Of a DNA stretch of 64,000 nucleotides, positions 17,543 to 25,968 are shown piece after piece. Every line of letters begins with the position of its first letter. The first letter of the stretch is position 1. Below the pieces are notes generated by a model. That model made no database searches. It had not been told where the DNA came from and saw only the letters and a list, made by a program, of their open reading frames with translations. This DNA comes from an uncultured Campylobacter sp. (GTDB taxonomy: Bacteria > Campylobacterota > Campylobacteria > Campylobacterales > Campylobacteraceae): NCBI RefSeq assembly GCF_937981295.1, contig NZ_CALJPC010000089.1, positions 11,533 to 75,532 on the forward strand, read 5' to 3'. The translations under genes and the position numbers were made by a program.

Positions 17543-18196
17543 TTATTTTTTATCATCATCAAAAAATTTTGAATTGTAGTTAGTTAAAGATATCATCAAG
17601 GTTCGCTTATTAAAAGGAACTTTACCGAATCTATCAACAAGTAATTTATTCTGTTTTACTGATATCATAGTACCGTTATCATCAAAAATATAGTATTTTT
17701 TTATCCCTAAGAAATTTAAGCATTGAAAGATAATTATAAATATAAAGTTTATGATGATAGCCATTGCAAGATTTGTTATATACGTAATTTTATCCATCAA
17801 AGTTTTACTATCAAGTTTTGCAGTTTCTCCAAAACATGGAAAGTATGAATACGTTATCTTTGTATGCTCCGTAAGCTGGATTTTTAGAACCTTTAAATCC
17901 CCCGCGAAATCCACATAGTCGCATTCTATTATTTTCTCAAAAATTCTAATTTGTAAGTCATTTACCAGCATACCTTTTAGCATTGCAAAATCTCCAAAAA
18001 TCGTTTTGAAAAATATAAATATGCAAAGAGCTAGCTCGCCTTTTCTAAAACTACTACTAAAGAAACTTTCAATAGGAAAAATAGATCTAATGGCGAACAC
18101 TAATGCGAATATCAGGAAAAAAATTCCTACTGTTAATCTGCTTTTTAACAAATAGTCATTTTTTACTATTATCGGCTCTTTATCATAATCCCTCAT
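17543..18196 (-). CDS. Hypothetical membrane protein
   Basis: The product has 217 residues. It has hydrophobic segments near residues 20-42, 50-70 and 140-165, and a positively charged C-terminal half. It is AT-rich, like its neighbour at 16801, and read in the same direction. The middle segment (RIFEKIIECDYVDF) reads like a PH-like or YcxB-like membrane-associated domain, but the resemblance is weak. Function is unknown. Together with the downstream remnant and membrane protein it forms a small accessory cassette. Confidence 0.55.
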   Translation of the reverse strand: MRDYDKEPIIVKNDYLLKSRLTVGIFFLIFALVFAIRSIFPIESFFSSSFRKGELALCIFIFFKTIFGDFAMLKGMLVNDLQIRIFEKIIECDYVDFAGDLKVLKIQLTEHTKITYSYFPCFGETAKLDSKTLMDKITYITNLAMAIIINFIFIIIFQCLNFLGIKKYYIFDDNGTMISVKQNKLLVDRFGKVPFNKRTLMISLTNYNSKFFDDDKK

Positions 18197-18460
18197 AAAA
18201 TTTCCCCATTTTTATAAAAAATATTTTGGCGTATTCTACCGCCTTATTCTTATGGTGCATTTAAAATTTAAAATCTGCGAAGTACGGGCACAAATCTAAA
18301 TTTCAAAGCCTCCACACTGCGCTAAATTTTAAAATTTCAGGCTCACGGAAGCGGGGTAAATTTCAAAATTTAAAGCCCGCAAAGGCTTGCTAAATTTTAA
18401 AATTTAAAGCAAGCAAAGCACGAGTAGAATTCTAAAATTTTATAATTTTAAAATTCCATC

Positions 18461-20281
18461 CTACTTCGTCTTCTTTGCGCTGTCTTTGATGGTCGTTGCG
18501 TTGGCGTCGATGTAGCCCATCTGGGCAAGCTTTTCGTAGATTTGCATTATCACAGGTCCTGCCGCGCTTCCGCCTCCGCCGCCGTGTTCTACGAGCACGG
18601 TTACGGCGTATTGCGGCTTGTCGTACGGCCCAAAGCTCGTCATCCAGGCGTGCGAGCGGTGGAAGTAGTCCATATCGGCTTCTTTCATTCGCTTTTTGGC
18701 GGTCTGAGAGATGCCTACGACCTGCGCGGTGCCCGTCTTGACCGCTAGAGGCACTACTGCGGTATGGATGAGCTTGTAGGCGGTGCCTCCGTCGGGGTTG
18801 TTGCCGACCTCATACATTCCGCGTCGTACGAGCGGTAGCTGCGCCTTTTCTTTCGGCGTGAAAAGCTCGGTAGGGGCAAATTCCACCGGCTTGCCGTCGA
18901 TGCTTTTTAAAAAATGCGGCGTGATAGCCTTGCCCGAGGCGATCTGCGCGGTGTTTTTCGCCACCTGCATAGGGGTGACAAGCACGTCGCCTTGACCGAT
19001 CGAGGCATTGACCGTCTCACCCTGATACCACGCGCGCTTAAATTTCTGCATTTTCCAGGCCTTATTAGGCATCGTGCCTACAAACTCATTGGGCAGATCG
19101 ACGCCCGTTTTGCTACCGAAACCCAGACGCTGCAGATACGCGGACATATAGTCGATCCCCACTAGCAGCGAGCCTTCGTAAAAATACACGTCGCAGCTGC
19201 CTTTAATCGCCTCTACTAGGTTCACGCGGCCGTGACCCCAACTCTTCCAGCAGCGAAATTTTCGCCCTCCAAGCTCTATCGCGCCGCTGCAAAACACGCT
19301 CCAATTTTCGTTGATCTTGCCGCTGTTTAAAAAGCTCATCCCCACCGCCATCTTGATTACAGAGCCCGGCGGATAGAGGCCGTTTACGAGCTTATTCGTA
19401 AAAGGATGGCGCGGATCTTTTATCAGCTCGTCCCACTGCGTCTGCGAAATTCCACCCACGAAGGTGTTTAGATCGTATTCGGGGAAGCTGCCCGCCGCGA
19501 TGATGGCGCCGTCGCGCAGATCCATCACGATCGCTACGCCGTCTTTATCTTTAAAAATTTCCTCGAGGTATTTTTGCAGCTCAAGATCGATGGTAAGCGA
19601 AATTTCGCTGCTGCTGGGCTCTTGCATCGAGATCTCCTCCACGACCTGATTTAGCGCCGTAACCTTCGTCTTGCGCTCGCCCTTGCTGCCCTGCAAAAGC
19701 TCGTTATAATACCCCTCGACGCCGCTTCTGCCGTTGTATCCGGTAAGCGCGCTTAGGGGGTTACTTTGGATATCCTTTTTATTGGCACGGCCGACGTAGC
19801 CGATGATGTGCGAAGCAAGCGCGCCGTAAGGGTAGAAGCGCTGCGAAGCGGGCGAAATTTTAATATTTTCGTGCAGGCTCAAGCTCGCAAAATGCTGTAT
19901 CGTGGCGTTGTAGTCCAAAAACGGCACGACTTCGATAAAATCTTGATTGTAAGCGGAATTTGCGTCCTTGTAGCTCTTGCTCATCGCGGTGACATTGAGA
20001 TCTTTGAAGTAGCGCGAGATATTATTCAGCTCGCTTTGCAGCGCGGCGTCTTTTAGATGCGGCGCGATGGATAGCGAAAAGCCGAGATTATTTATCGCAA
20101 GCGGGCGGCCTTTGGCATCTAAAATTTGACCGCGCACCGGCGGGATGTATTCGGTAGAGATGACGTTGTTTTTAGCGACCTGCTCGTAGAATTCGTTTGA
20201 TTTGATCGAAAGATAATAAATTCTCACCAAAAGCATGCTAAAAAATAGTATCACAAATACGAATACGAACTTTAGCCTCAT
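18461..20281 (-). CDS. mrdA: Penicillin-binding protein 2 (peptidoglycan transpeptidase)
   Basis: The product has 606 residues. An N-terminal membrane anchor (residues about 4-25) is followed by the PBP dimerisation domain (PPVRGQILDAKGRPLAINN) and the transpeptidase domain. Catalytic motifs are visible: the SxxK in YPPGSVIKMAVG (Ser near 304), SCDVYFYEG as the second motif, and VKTGTAQV (about 513). PBP2 drives lateral wall growth with RodA and MreBCD. It overlaps the upstream membrane-protein gene by 4 bp (ATGA). The C-terminus, around AAGPVIMQIYEKLAQMG, is typical of the family. Confidence 0.95.
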   Translation of the reverse strand: MRLKFVFVFVILFFSMLLVRIYYLSIKSNEFYEQVAKNNVISTEYIPPVRGQILDAKGRPLAINNLGFSLSIAPHLKDAALQSELNNISRYFKDLNVTAMSKSYKDANSAYNQDFIEVVPFLDYNATIQHFASLSLHENIKISPASQRFYPYGALASHIIGYVGRANKKDIQSNPLSALTGYNGRSGVEGYYNELLQGSKGERKTKVTALNQVVEEISMQEPSSSEISLTIDLELQKYLEEIFKDKDGVAIVMDLRDGAIIAAGSFPEYDLNTFVGGISQTQWDELIKDPRHPFTNKLVNGLYPPGSVIKMAVGMSFLNSGKINENWSVFCSGAIELGGRKFRCWKSWGHGRVNLVEAIKGSCDVYFYEGSLLVGIDYMSAYLQRLGFGSKTGVDLPNEFVGTMPNKAWKMQKFKRAWYQGETVNASIGQGDVLVTPMQVAKNTAQIASGKAITPHFLKSIDGKPVEFAPTELFTPKEKAQLPLVRRGMYEVGNNPDGGTAYKLIHTAVVPLAVKTGTAQVVGISQTAKKRMKEADMDYFHRSHAWMTSFGPYDKPQYAVTVLVEHGGGGGSAAGPVIMQIYEKLAQMGYIDANATTIKDSAKKTK

Positions 20282-20784
20282 ACCAGCCGCCCCTTAAAAA
20301 AGAGCAGAGCAAGCAAAATTTCAATCACGATATAATTTAAATACTCGCCGCTTAGGGGCAGATACTCGCTCTTTTTGATCGCAGAGATCGCGTTGCTCGT
20401 GACAAAGACCAAAACATAGCTAATCATCACGTAAAAGCAGATCAAAAAATTTCTAAATTTAATATATTTAAATGAGTTTTCATAGACCACGAAATAAAAT
20501 ATACAATACGCGATAGCCACGCTAAATAGGTTAAATCCGTGGATCTGCTCGGCGCAAAACAGATAAAAAATAGAGAAAAACCAGGTAAAGCCGAACTTTT
20601 TAAATTTTACGTCGTTTTCATATTTTTGCACCACCATCGCCGTGAAAAAAAATCCGATCAGCGGCGGCAGCCCCCTATACACCGCACTTAGAAGCAGGTA
20701 GAAAAGAACCCCTGCGCTAAAAAGCGTGTCCGCTATAAGGTATAGATAAGTGCGATTTCGTTGCATACCGGAAACTTTTTGCAT
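20278..20784 (-). CDS. Integral membrane protein upstream of PBP2, MreD-like position
   Basis: The product has 168 residues and is mostly hydrophobic, with about five predicted helices. It overlaps mrdA by 4 bp and the acetyltransferase gene by about 50 bp, so the three are translated from one message. In C. jejuni a membrane protein of similar size sits at the same place beside PBP2. The size, topology and neighbour fit a diverged MreD, but no diagnostic motif is seen. The ATG at 20766 (MQRNRTYLYL) is an alternative start with a shorter overlap. Confidence 0.7.
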   Translation of the reverse strand: MQKVSGMQRNRTYLYLIADTLFSAGVLFYLLLSAVYRGLPPLIGFFFTAMVVQKYENDVKFKKFGFTWFFSIFYLFCAEQIHGFNLFSVAIAYCIFYFVVYENSFKYIKFRNFLICFYVMISYVLVFVTSNAISAIKKSEYLPLSGEYLNYIVIEILLALLFFKGRLV

Positions 20785-21536
20785 TTAATACAATCAGCCC
20801 AAATTTTTTGCGCGGGCAGCTCATCCTTTGGGATTTCGGTAAAACCGAGGCGCCCAAAAAATTCCTTTTGATAGGTGAGCGTAAATACGCTTTTTAGCCC
20901 GTAAAATCTCGCCTCGCCTAGCAGCTCGTTTACGATAGCTCTGGCAATGCCTCGCCTGCGAAACTGCGGAGCGACGATGAGCGAGCGCACCTCGGCAAGA
21001 TCGGCGTTAAAAATTTTAAGCGAAGCAAAGCCCGCTAAAATTTCGGCTTCTTTTAAGCACTGCAATTCGTGGGGCTGCGAACGTTCGGTCTGAGAAACGC
21101 TTGCTTCTTGCGAATATTTGCTCCGTAAAATTTGCTCTTTGCCCGCTTGTGCGCGACCCGCCCCAGATACGGCTTGCGCTGCGTTATTTCGTGGCGCGCT
21201 ATTTTGAGACGTATCTCGTTGCGACGTAAAACTATCTGCGGCATCTTCGACGGAATTTTCAGAAGTATTTTCGGCGGAATTTCGGATTAAATTTAAATCC
21301 GAGTCGTGCGCTAAATTTAAATCGGAATTTTCTTTAGAATCGAAACTCAAATTTTCCTTGAAATCAAAACTCCTATCCGCCTTAGAATCGCAACCGAACG
21401 CCAGCACGTATGAGCGGATATTAGCAGCGATCTCATCGCTTTCAAGCGGCAAGATCACGCCGTTTTGAACCTCCTCTTTTACGAGCTCCTGCATACGCGA
21501 AATGTCGCAAAGGCGCGCCTTTTTTAGCCGTATCAT
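20733..21536 (-). CDS. GNAT N-acetyltransferase, short ArgA-type N-acetylglutamate synthase, with a large low-complexity insert
   Basis: The product has 267 residues; relatives I know are about 150. Residues 1-47 and 161-267 form one GNAT domain: the acetyl-CoA loop FRRRGIARAIV (about 192-202), VRSLIVAPQ before it, and the C-terminal KIWADCIKCKKFPVC with its cysteine pairs, typical of short N-acetylglutamate synthases that begin arginine synthesis. Residues about 48-160 are a Ser/Asn/Ala/Glu-rich insert between the first helices and the central sheet, in frame and without homology I can recognise. The gene overlaps its downstream neighbour. The fold would need to loop the insert out. Confidence 0.85.
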   Translation of the reverse strand: MIRLKKARLCDISRMQELVKEEVQNGVILPLESDEIAANIRSYVLAFGCDSKADRSFDFKENLSFDSKENSDLNLAHDSDLNLIRNSAENTSENSVEDAADSFTSQRDTSQNSAPRNNAAQAVSGAGRAQAGKEQILRSKYSQEASVSQTERSQPHELQCLKEAEILAGFASLKIFNADLAEVRSLIVAPQFRRRGIARAIVNELLGEARFYGLKSVFTLTYQKEFFGRLGFTEIPKDELPAQKIWADCIKCKKFPVCNEIALIYTL

Positions 21537-21648
21537 CTAAAATTTTCCCTAATCTTTGCGCGATCTTCGCGGCGCATTTTATATCCTCTAAATTTAATTA
21601 TTTTGAAATTCTGCGCCGCAAAATTTAACGTATTGAAATTTAGAAATT

Positions 21649-22548
21649 TCATAATCCAAACGCCCCGCGCACGATGATCTCGCGCGCTTTTTGCAGCCCG
21701 CCGCCCTTTAGCGTAGAGACCAAAACAGCCTGCGGATCGTGCCTCAAAAGCTTTGCGCGCTCGCTTTGGTTGAGCTTGTCGGCTTTGGTGTAGAGCCTCA
21801 CGATCTTTTGATCGCCGCGCAGAAAACTAGCGAGATAGTTTTGCAAATTTTTATCTATCGCGAGATCAAACTGCCTCGCGTCAATGAGATGGACGAAAAG
21901 CTTGATATTTAGGCGCTCTTTGATAAATTCGTCGAGATTTTTTTGCCAGATATAATGCAGTTTTTTAGAAACCTTAGCGTATCCAAACCCCGGCAGATCC
22001 ACGAAGATCAAAGAGATATTTTCCCCCAAGCCCGCAAGATCCAAAAAAGAGGAGTTAGCCGCTAAGCTTAGCGCGGATCTGCCTATAAAATTTAATTCGG
22101 AGCTTTGCGCGGAATTCGGCGCGAAACCCGCCGCAAGATCTGTCTCGCGATCCGATCTAAAATCCGCCGAGGCGCTTTTTAAATTTAAAACGGATTTCTG
22201 TTTGGAATTTTGCTCAGACGCCGCAGCCTCCGCCTGATCTTGCGCACAATTTGCAGCCGAGCTTAAAGCCTCTTTGCTTGCTAGATCGAGCGACGTTTCA
22301 TTTTGCGAGCCGTCCGAGTCTGCGGCAAGCTTTTGTTTAAATTTAACCTCAAAGAAATTTATCAGCTGCGTTTTTCCCGGCGTCGAGCTTGATTTGGCTA
22401 GATTTTTGCGCCCGACTAGAGCGTTTATCAGGCTGCTTTTGCCGACGTTGGAGCGCCCCAAAAACGCCACTTCGCTCATCGCAAACTCGGGCGCACCCGC
22501 GATATTTGCGGCGGAGGTGATAAACTGCGCGCTGCTAGGATAGATCAT
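21649..22548 (-). CDS. engB: Ribosome-assembly GTPase EngB (YsxC/YihA) with a ~100-residue insert in the G domain
   Basis: The product has 299 residues against about 200 for the family. EngB is an essential GTPase of 50S assembly. The P-loop GRSNVGKSS (31-39), switch-I STPGKTQLINFF (55-66), G3 DLPGFGYAKVS (184-194) and G4 TKADK motifs are all intact. Residues about 73-175, between switch I and G3, are a low-complexity Ser/Ala/Asn/Gln-rich stretch absent from normal EngB. The start overlaps the end of lptA by 4 bp. Reading frame and all G motifs are kept, so the gene should be functional. Confidence 0.93.
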   Translation of the reverse strand: MIYPSSAQFITSAANIAGAPEFAMSEVAFLGRSNVGKSSLINALVGRKNLAKSSSTPGKTQLINFFEVKFKQKLAADSDGSQNETSLDLASKEALSSAANCAQDQAEAAASEQNSKQKSVLNLKSASADFRSDRETDLAAGFAPNSAQSSELNFIGRSALSLAANSSFLDLAGLGENISLIFVDLPGFGYAKVSKKLHYIWQKNLDEFIKERLNIKLFVHLIDARQFDLAIDKNLQNYLASFLRGDQKIVRLYTKADKLNQSERAKLLRHDPQAVLVSTLKGGGLQKAREIIVRGAFGL

Positions 22549-23060
22549 TTGTTTTGATCTTCGACCTGAAAGATCAGACGCACGGGCTTTTTCTCGCCGC
22601 CGCCGCTTTTTACTTCGTAGGTGCCCTTTTGGCGATTTACGATGATCTTATCGCCGTAAACCTCTTTTTTGGTCTCGGCCTCGTGCAGATAGGCGTTGTT
22701 TTCAAGCGTGTAAGCCTCGATAGTCGGATCGTAGGTCAGTACGCCGCCCTTGCCGTCGTAATGCTTCTGATTGAGTAAAATTTTAAAATTTGCGTTTCCC
22801 GTCGCGACGTATTTGGTAGGCTGGCGCTTGGCGTCGAAGTAGATCGTCACTTTGTCGGAATTTAGCGTATCGTAAGCGCCCTTTTTGATGCGAACGTTGC
22901 CCGTCAGCACGCTGATCTGCTTGATCTCGTCGGCGAAAAAATTATCCGCCGTGACCTCGACCTGCTCCTGCGCGGCGCTGAGAACGGACGCACTAAAGCC
23001 CGAAATTAGCGCGGCTGAAAGTATTAGTTTGTGGAGTTTTGATCTTTTATTAAATACCAT
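22545..23060 (-). CDS. lptA: Lipopolysaccharide transport periplasmic protein LptA
   Basis: The product has 171 residues. A signal peptide (residues about 10-29, ending LSAAQ) is followed by an OstA/LptA beta-jellyroll domain: VEVTADNFFADE, TGNVRIKKG, NSDKVTIYFD. LptA bridges LptC and LptD to carry LPS or LOS across the periplasm. The ATG at 23060 has an AAGGA ribosome site and lies 37 bp inside the end of lptC. The 4-bp overlap with engB places all three on one transcript. Confidence 0.92.
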   Translation of the reverse strand: MVFNKRSKLHKLILSAALISGFSASVLSAAQEQVEVTADNFFADEIKQISVLTGNVRIKKGAYDTLNSDKVTIYFDAKRQPTKYVATGNANFKILLNQKHYDGKGGVLTYDPTIEAYTLENNAYLHEAETKKEVYGDKIIVNRQKGTYEVKSGGGEKKPVRLIFQVEDQNK

Positions 23061-23557
23061 GCGTGGATTCCTTTTGAGTTTGTTTGTTTGGTTTTAGTAT
23101 CGTAGCTGATGCTTGCGCCCGTGATGCGGTCGCCGCCTTGGCGCAGCACGTACGGCACGTCGGAGCGGACGATCTTGCTGCTCGTATCGTAGATGATCTC
23201 CTGCGCAGTGTAATCAAAGCCTCTGCTATTTACGTAATGCGCGTCGCCGTTAAATTTTATCAGCTCGCCTGCGCGCGTCGCGGTTTTTGAAACCAAAGTG
23301 TGATTCAGATCCGCACTAATCTCCTCGGCTTTAAAATTTACAAACTCGTCGCGATCCTTATAGCGAGTGCCGCTATCCGCGGTAAATTTAGCATCCACGC
23401 GCTCGCCGATCTGATAATCGACGATTTTTTTCATCTCCATATTCGCAATGCTTAGATCCTGCCTAAACATATCGCTAAAATACGGCGTCTGCACGCTTAG
23501 AAACACCATCGCGACGCAAAAGATCGCAATCGCGACGTAGAAAATTTTTATCACCAT
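23024..23557 (-). CDS. lptC: LPS export protein LptC
   Basis: The product has 177 residues. One N-terminal membrane helix (residues about 2-21) anchors a periplasmic OstA-like domain with NFKAEEISADLN, KFNGDAHYVNSRGFDY and GDRITGASISYD. LptC sits on the LptB2FG complex and hands LPS to LptA, which is encoded directly downstream. The position after kdsC is the classical order kdsC-lptC-lptA, so sugar synthesis for the core and LPS export are expressed together. Confidence 0.9.
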   Translation of the reverse strand: MVIKIFYVAIAIFCVAMVFLSVQTPYFSDMFRQDLSIANMEMKKIVDYQIGERVDAKFTADSGTRYKDRDEFVNFKAEEISADLNHTLVSKTATRAGELIKFNGDAHYVNSRGFDYTAQEIIYDTSSKIVRSDVPYVLRQGGDRITGASISYDTKTKQTNSKGIHAWYLIKDQNSTN

Positions 23558-23612
23558 CGCTCGGCTCCTTTTGATCTGCGCAGAATTTCGCCCCTCGCGC
23601 GCGCTTGCGAAA

Positions 23613-24101
23613 CTACAGCCATTTGCTATTCCACTCTTCGCGCATGCCGTTTTTATCGACGAGCATTTCGATCATCTCGCGCACCGCGCCGCAGCCGCCG
23701 TTTTTGCTTAGCGTGACGTCCGCTTTTAGCGAGCTTAGCGCATCGGCAGGCTTGAAGCTGATCGCGACCGCATTTAAAAGCTTTGCATCATTTATATCAT
23801 CGCCGATCGCAGCGGCCTCATCGAAGCTTAGGTTAAATTTTTTTAAAATTTGCTCCGCCCTTGAGAGCTTGTCTTTTTCGCCTTGAAAGAGCGTATCGAT
23901 CTTTAGCTCGCGCGCACGGTTTGCGACGATCTGCGAGCTTTTGCCGGTGATGATCGCGACCTTTAGCCCCAGCCGCTGCCACTCCTGGATGCCAAACCCG
24001 TCTTTTACGTTAAATTTCTTCATCTCTTCGCCGCCGTTTGAATGGTACAGCCCGCCGTCGCTAAGGCAGCCGTCTACGTCTAAAAATATGATCTTTATCA
24101 C
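23613..24101 (-). CDS. kdsC: 3-deoxy-D-manno-octulosonate 8-phosphate phosphatase
   Basis: The product has about 162 residues from a GTG start at 24101 (VIKIIFLDVDGCLSDGG); an in-frame extension to 24161 is possible. KdsC removes phosphate from KDO-8-phosphate in LPS inner-core synthesis. It is a capless class C0 HAD phosphatase: DVDGCLSDG holds the nucleophile Asp, AIITGKSS is motif II, and IGDDINDAKLL is motif IV. It leads into lptC and lptA on the same strand. Confidence 0.92.
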   Translation of the reverse strand: MIKIIFLDVDGCLSDGGLYHSNGGEEMKKFNVKDGFGIQEWQRLGLKVAIITGKSSQIVANRARELKIDTLFQGEKDKLSRAEQILKKFNLSFDEAAAIGDDINDAKLLNAVAISFKPADALSSLKADVTLSKNGGCGAVREMIEMLVDKNGMREEWNSKWL

Positions 24102-24187
24102 TTCGTTTTCCGTTTTTTGAAATTTTGTGATTTTAACGAAATTTGGCTGAATTTTTGGCAAACGCCGTATAAATTTAAGCTGCGATC

Positions 24188-25135
24188 TTAGCCCTTAATC
24201 GGCACGTAGCCGCTATTTTCGATGATGCTTTGCCCCTGCGGCGAAAGGATCCAATCTATTAAGATTCGGATATTTTCGTTTTTGTTGTTTTCATCGTAAA
24301 CCGCGTAAATTTCGGCTACGAGCGGGTATTTGCGGCTAGCGATATTTTCTTTATTCGGATACGCGCCGTTTAGGCTAAGCATCTTCACGCCGCCGTTTTG
24401 CACGATCCCCTCGACGTAGTAGCGAAACGAAAAGCCGATCGCGCTACCGAAAAAGCCCGTGATCTTGCGCTTAGGCTGCGTTTCACCCATAAATTTTAAA
24501 AACGCGCTCTGGCTGCCGCTGCCTGCGTTTCGCTGCACGGCATCTATTCGCATACGCTCGCCGCCGAGCTGCGACCAGTCACTATATTGCCCCGAATAAA
24601 TTCCTCGCACCTGATCCACAGTTAAATTCGATACTTTATTATTCGCATTTACGATAAAGACGAACGCCTCCAGCCCGATCGGCACGAAGCGCAAGCGCAC
24701 GCCCTTTTCCTGCGCATAATCAAGCTGCTGCTTCGAAGGGGCGGCGACAAAGATCAGATCCGCCTCGCCGTCGCTTATGGCCTTGTATGCGCCGCGGGTA
24801 TTGCTAAATTTAAGCCTGCTAGCATTCGTGAAATTTTGCCCGTCAAATTCCACGCTTTCCTTCGGATAGCTCGCCGCGACGAATGCCGAAAAGACGGGAT
24901 ACAAAGCCGCTGCGCCGTCGATTATCGGCAGATCGCCGCTAAGTTTTAAGCTAGAGCTGGCGCGCACGATCTGCGAACCCTGCTCAAACGGCAGAAATTT
25001 ATGCAGCTCGATCGATTTGGCCTGCATCTCGGCGCTGCTTTGATTTACGTATCGCTTCACGACGAGGCTGTAAAATGCAAAATCGAAAGCCGCAAAGCTA
25101 AGCAGTAGCAAAATGACGATAGATGTGCGCTTCAT
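24188..25135 (-). CDS. PstS-like periplasmic substrate-binding protein
   Basis: The product has 315 residues. An N-terminal hydrophobic segment (6-26), not followed by a clear cleavage site, may anchor it. The rest is a type II binding-protein fold as in PstS: DGAAALYPVFSAFV, DGEADLIFVAAPSKQQ, GIYSGQYSDWSQLGGE and RNAGSGSQSAFLKFMG, where phosphate-binding Ser and Arg normally lie. No pst transporter genes are adjacent. The start follows the stop of a 45-residue membrane protein with the coupled arrangement TAAGATG. It may bind phosphate, or sense it, rather than feed a transporter; that is inference. Confidence 0.8.
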   Translation of the reverse strand: MKRTSIVILLLLSFAAFDFAFYSLVVKRYVNQSSAEMQAKSIELHKFLPFEQGSQIVRASSSLKLSGDLPIIDGAAALYPVFSAFVAASYPKESVEFDGQNFTNASRLKFSNTRGAYKAISDGEADLIFVAAPSKQQLDYAQEKGVRLRFVPIGLEAFVFIVNANNKVSNLTVDQVRGIYSGQYSDWSQLGGERMRIDAVQRNAGSGSQSAFLKFMGETQPKRKITGFFGSAIGFSFRYYVEGIVQNGGVKMLSLNGAYPNKENIASRKYPLVAEIYAVYDENNKNENIRILIDWILSPQGQSIIENSGYVPIKG

Positions 25136-25136
25136 C

Positions 25137-25274
25137 TTAGTTGCCGTTCGCGATATAGGAGATGATCGAGCATTTGCTCTGCAGATACAGCGCCGCTGCG
25201 GTTAGTGCGCAAACGCTGATCGCCCAGGCCGTCAATATTACGGCGATCGTTTTTTGAAAAATTTCATCGCTCAT
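25137..25274 (-). CDS. 45-residue single-helix membrane protein coupled to the PstS-like gene
   Basis: The ATG at 25274 opens a frame of 45 residues beginning MSDEIFQKTIAVILTAWAIS. It has one hydrophobic helix (about residues 10-32) and ends with a short polar tail. The stop and the start of the PstS-like gene form TAAGATG, and the stop of the upstream membrane-protein gene is only 8 bp before this ATG, so it is embedded in an operon. No family is recognised. Its size and packing suggest an accessory subunit of the binding protein or of the upstream membrane protein. Confidence 0.65.
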   Translation of the reverse strand: MSDEIFQKTIAVILTAWAISVCALTAAALYLQSKCSIISYIANGN

Positions 25275-25282
25275 TTTGCGCC

Positions 25283-25708
25283 TCACATATGCTCGATTGC
25301 GTGATTAAGTAGCCAAAAAAAGCTCATTAGGACGCTCAAAAAAATTATGAACGAAAACACAGAGAGGATCAAAAGATTTCTAATTCTTCTGCGGCGCTCG
25401 GGTGCACTTTTAGCCGATTTAATAAATTTTACTAAACTTGCGATTAGCCAAATGAGCGAAACTACCGGCAGCCCAGTAAAAACCAAGATAAACATGGAAA
25501 AAGGATCGAATAGCCACTGAGAATATATGAGTGGAGTAAAAGCGCATGCAAACGCAACTGCCGAAATAATTAGAAATTTTTTATCTCTTTTATGGCGCTC
25601 CGGCTCGTCTTTTGATCTGATAAATTTAATCAAGCACGCGATGAGCCAAACAAAGCAGATCAAAAACAGCACATTTAAAATCTCCATAAGCGATCCGAAA
25701 TTATTCAT
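25283..25708 (-). CDS. Membrane protein with an internal duplication
   Basis: The product has 141 residues and four predicted helices. It consists of two related halves: VWLIACLIKFIRSKDEPERH in the first and LIWLIASLVKFIKSAKSAPE in the second, each with a helix, a basic loop containing PER and a second helix. That points to an internal tandem duplication. It lies first in a three-gene group with the 45-residue protein and the PstS-like protein. I do not recognise the family. Its small size and lack of polar residues in the helices argue against a channel with a defined substrate. Confidence 0.65.
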   Translation of the reverse strand: MNNFGSLMEILNVLFLICFVWLIACLIKFIRSKDEPERHKRDKKFLIISAVAFACAFTPLIYSQWLFDPFSMFILVFTGLPVVSLIWLIASLVKFIKSAKSAPERRRRIRNLLILSVFSFIIFLSVLMSFFWLLNHAIEHM

Positions 25709-25968
25709 CTTTTACCTTTAAATTTTAATATGCAAAGCGGCGGTTTAGCGCTCCGGCAGTGCGAAATTTCATATAGCATAGTTCGCGGTTTTCGCGGCGG
25801 GCGCAAATGCACCGCCAGCGTAAGCAGTCTTAATAAAGCGGCGCGCTTTGCCAGAGTAATGGCGAAATTTTGCAAATTTCAAGCAGCGGCAAGAGTAAAA
25901 TTTCAAACGCCGATAAAATTTCAAAACCGCGAATTGCCAAATTTACTAAATTTAGCGCGCATTTACCG

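Noticed and set aside
16801..18196. Identification of the two membrane proteins as a known abortive-infection or toxin system
   Set aside because: No motif supports a named defence family; only position and composition hint at an accessory role.
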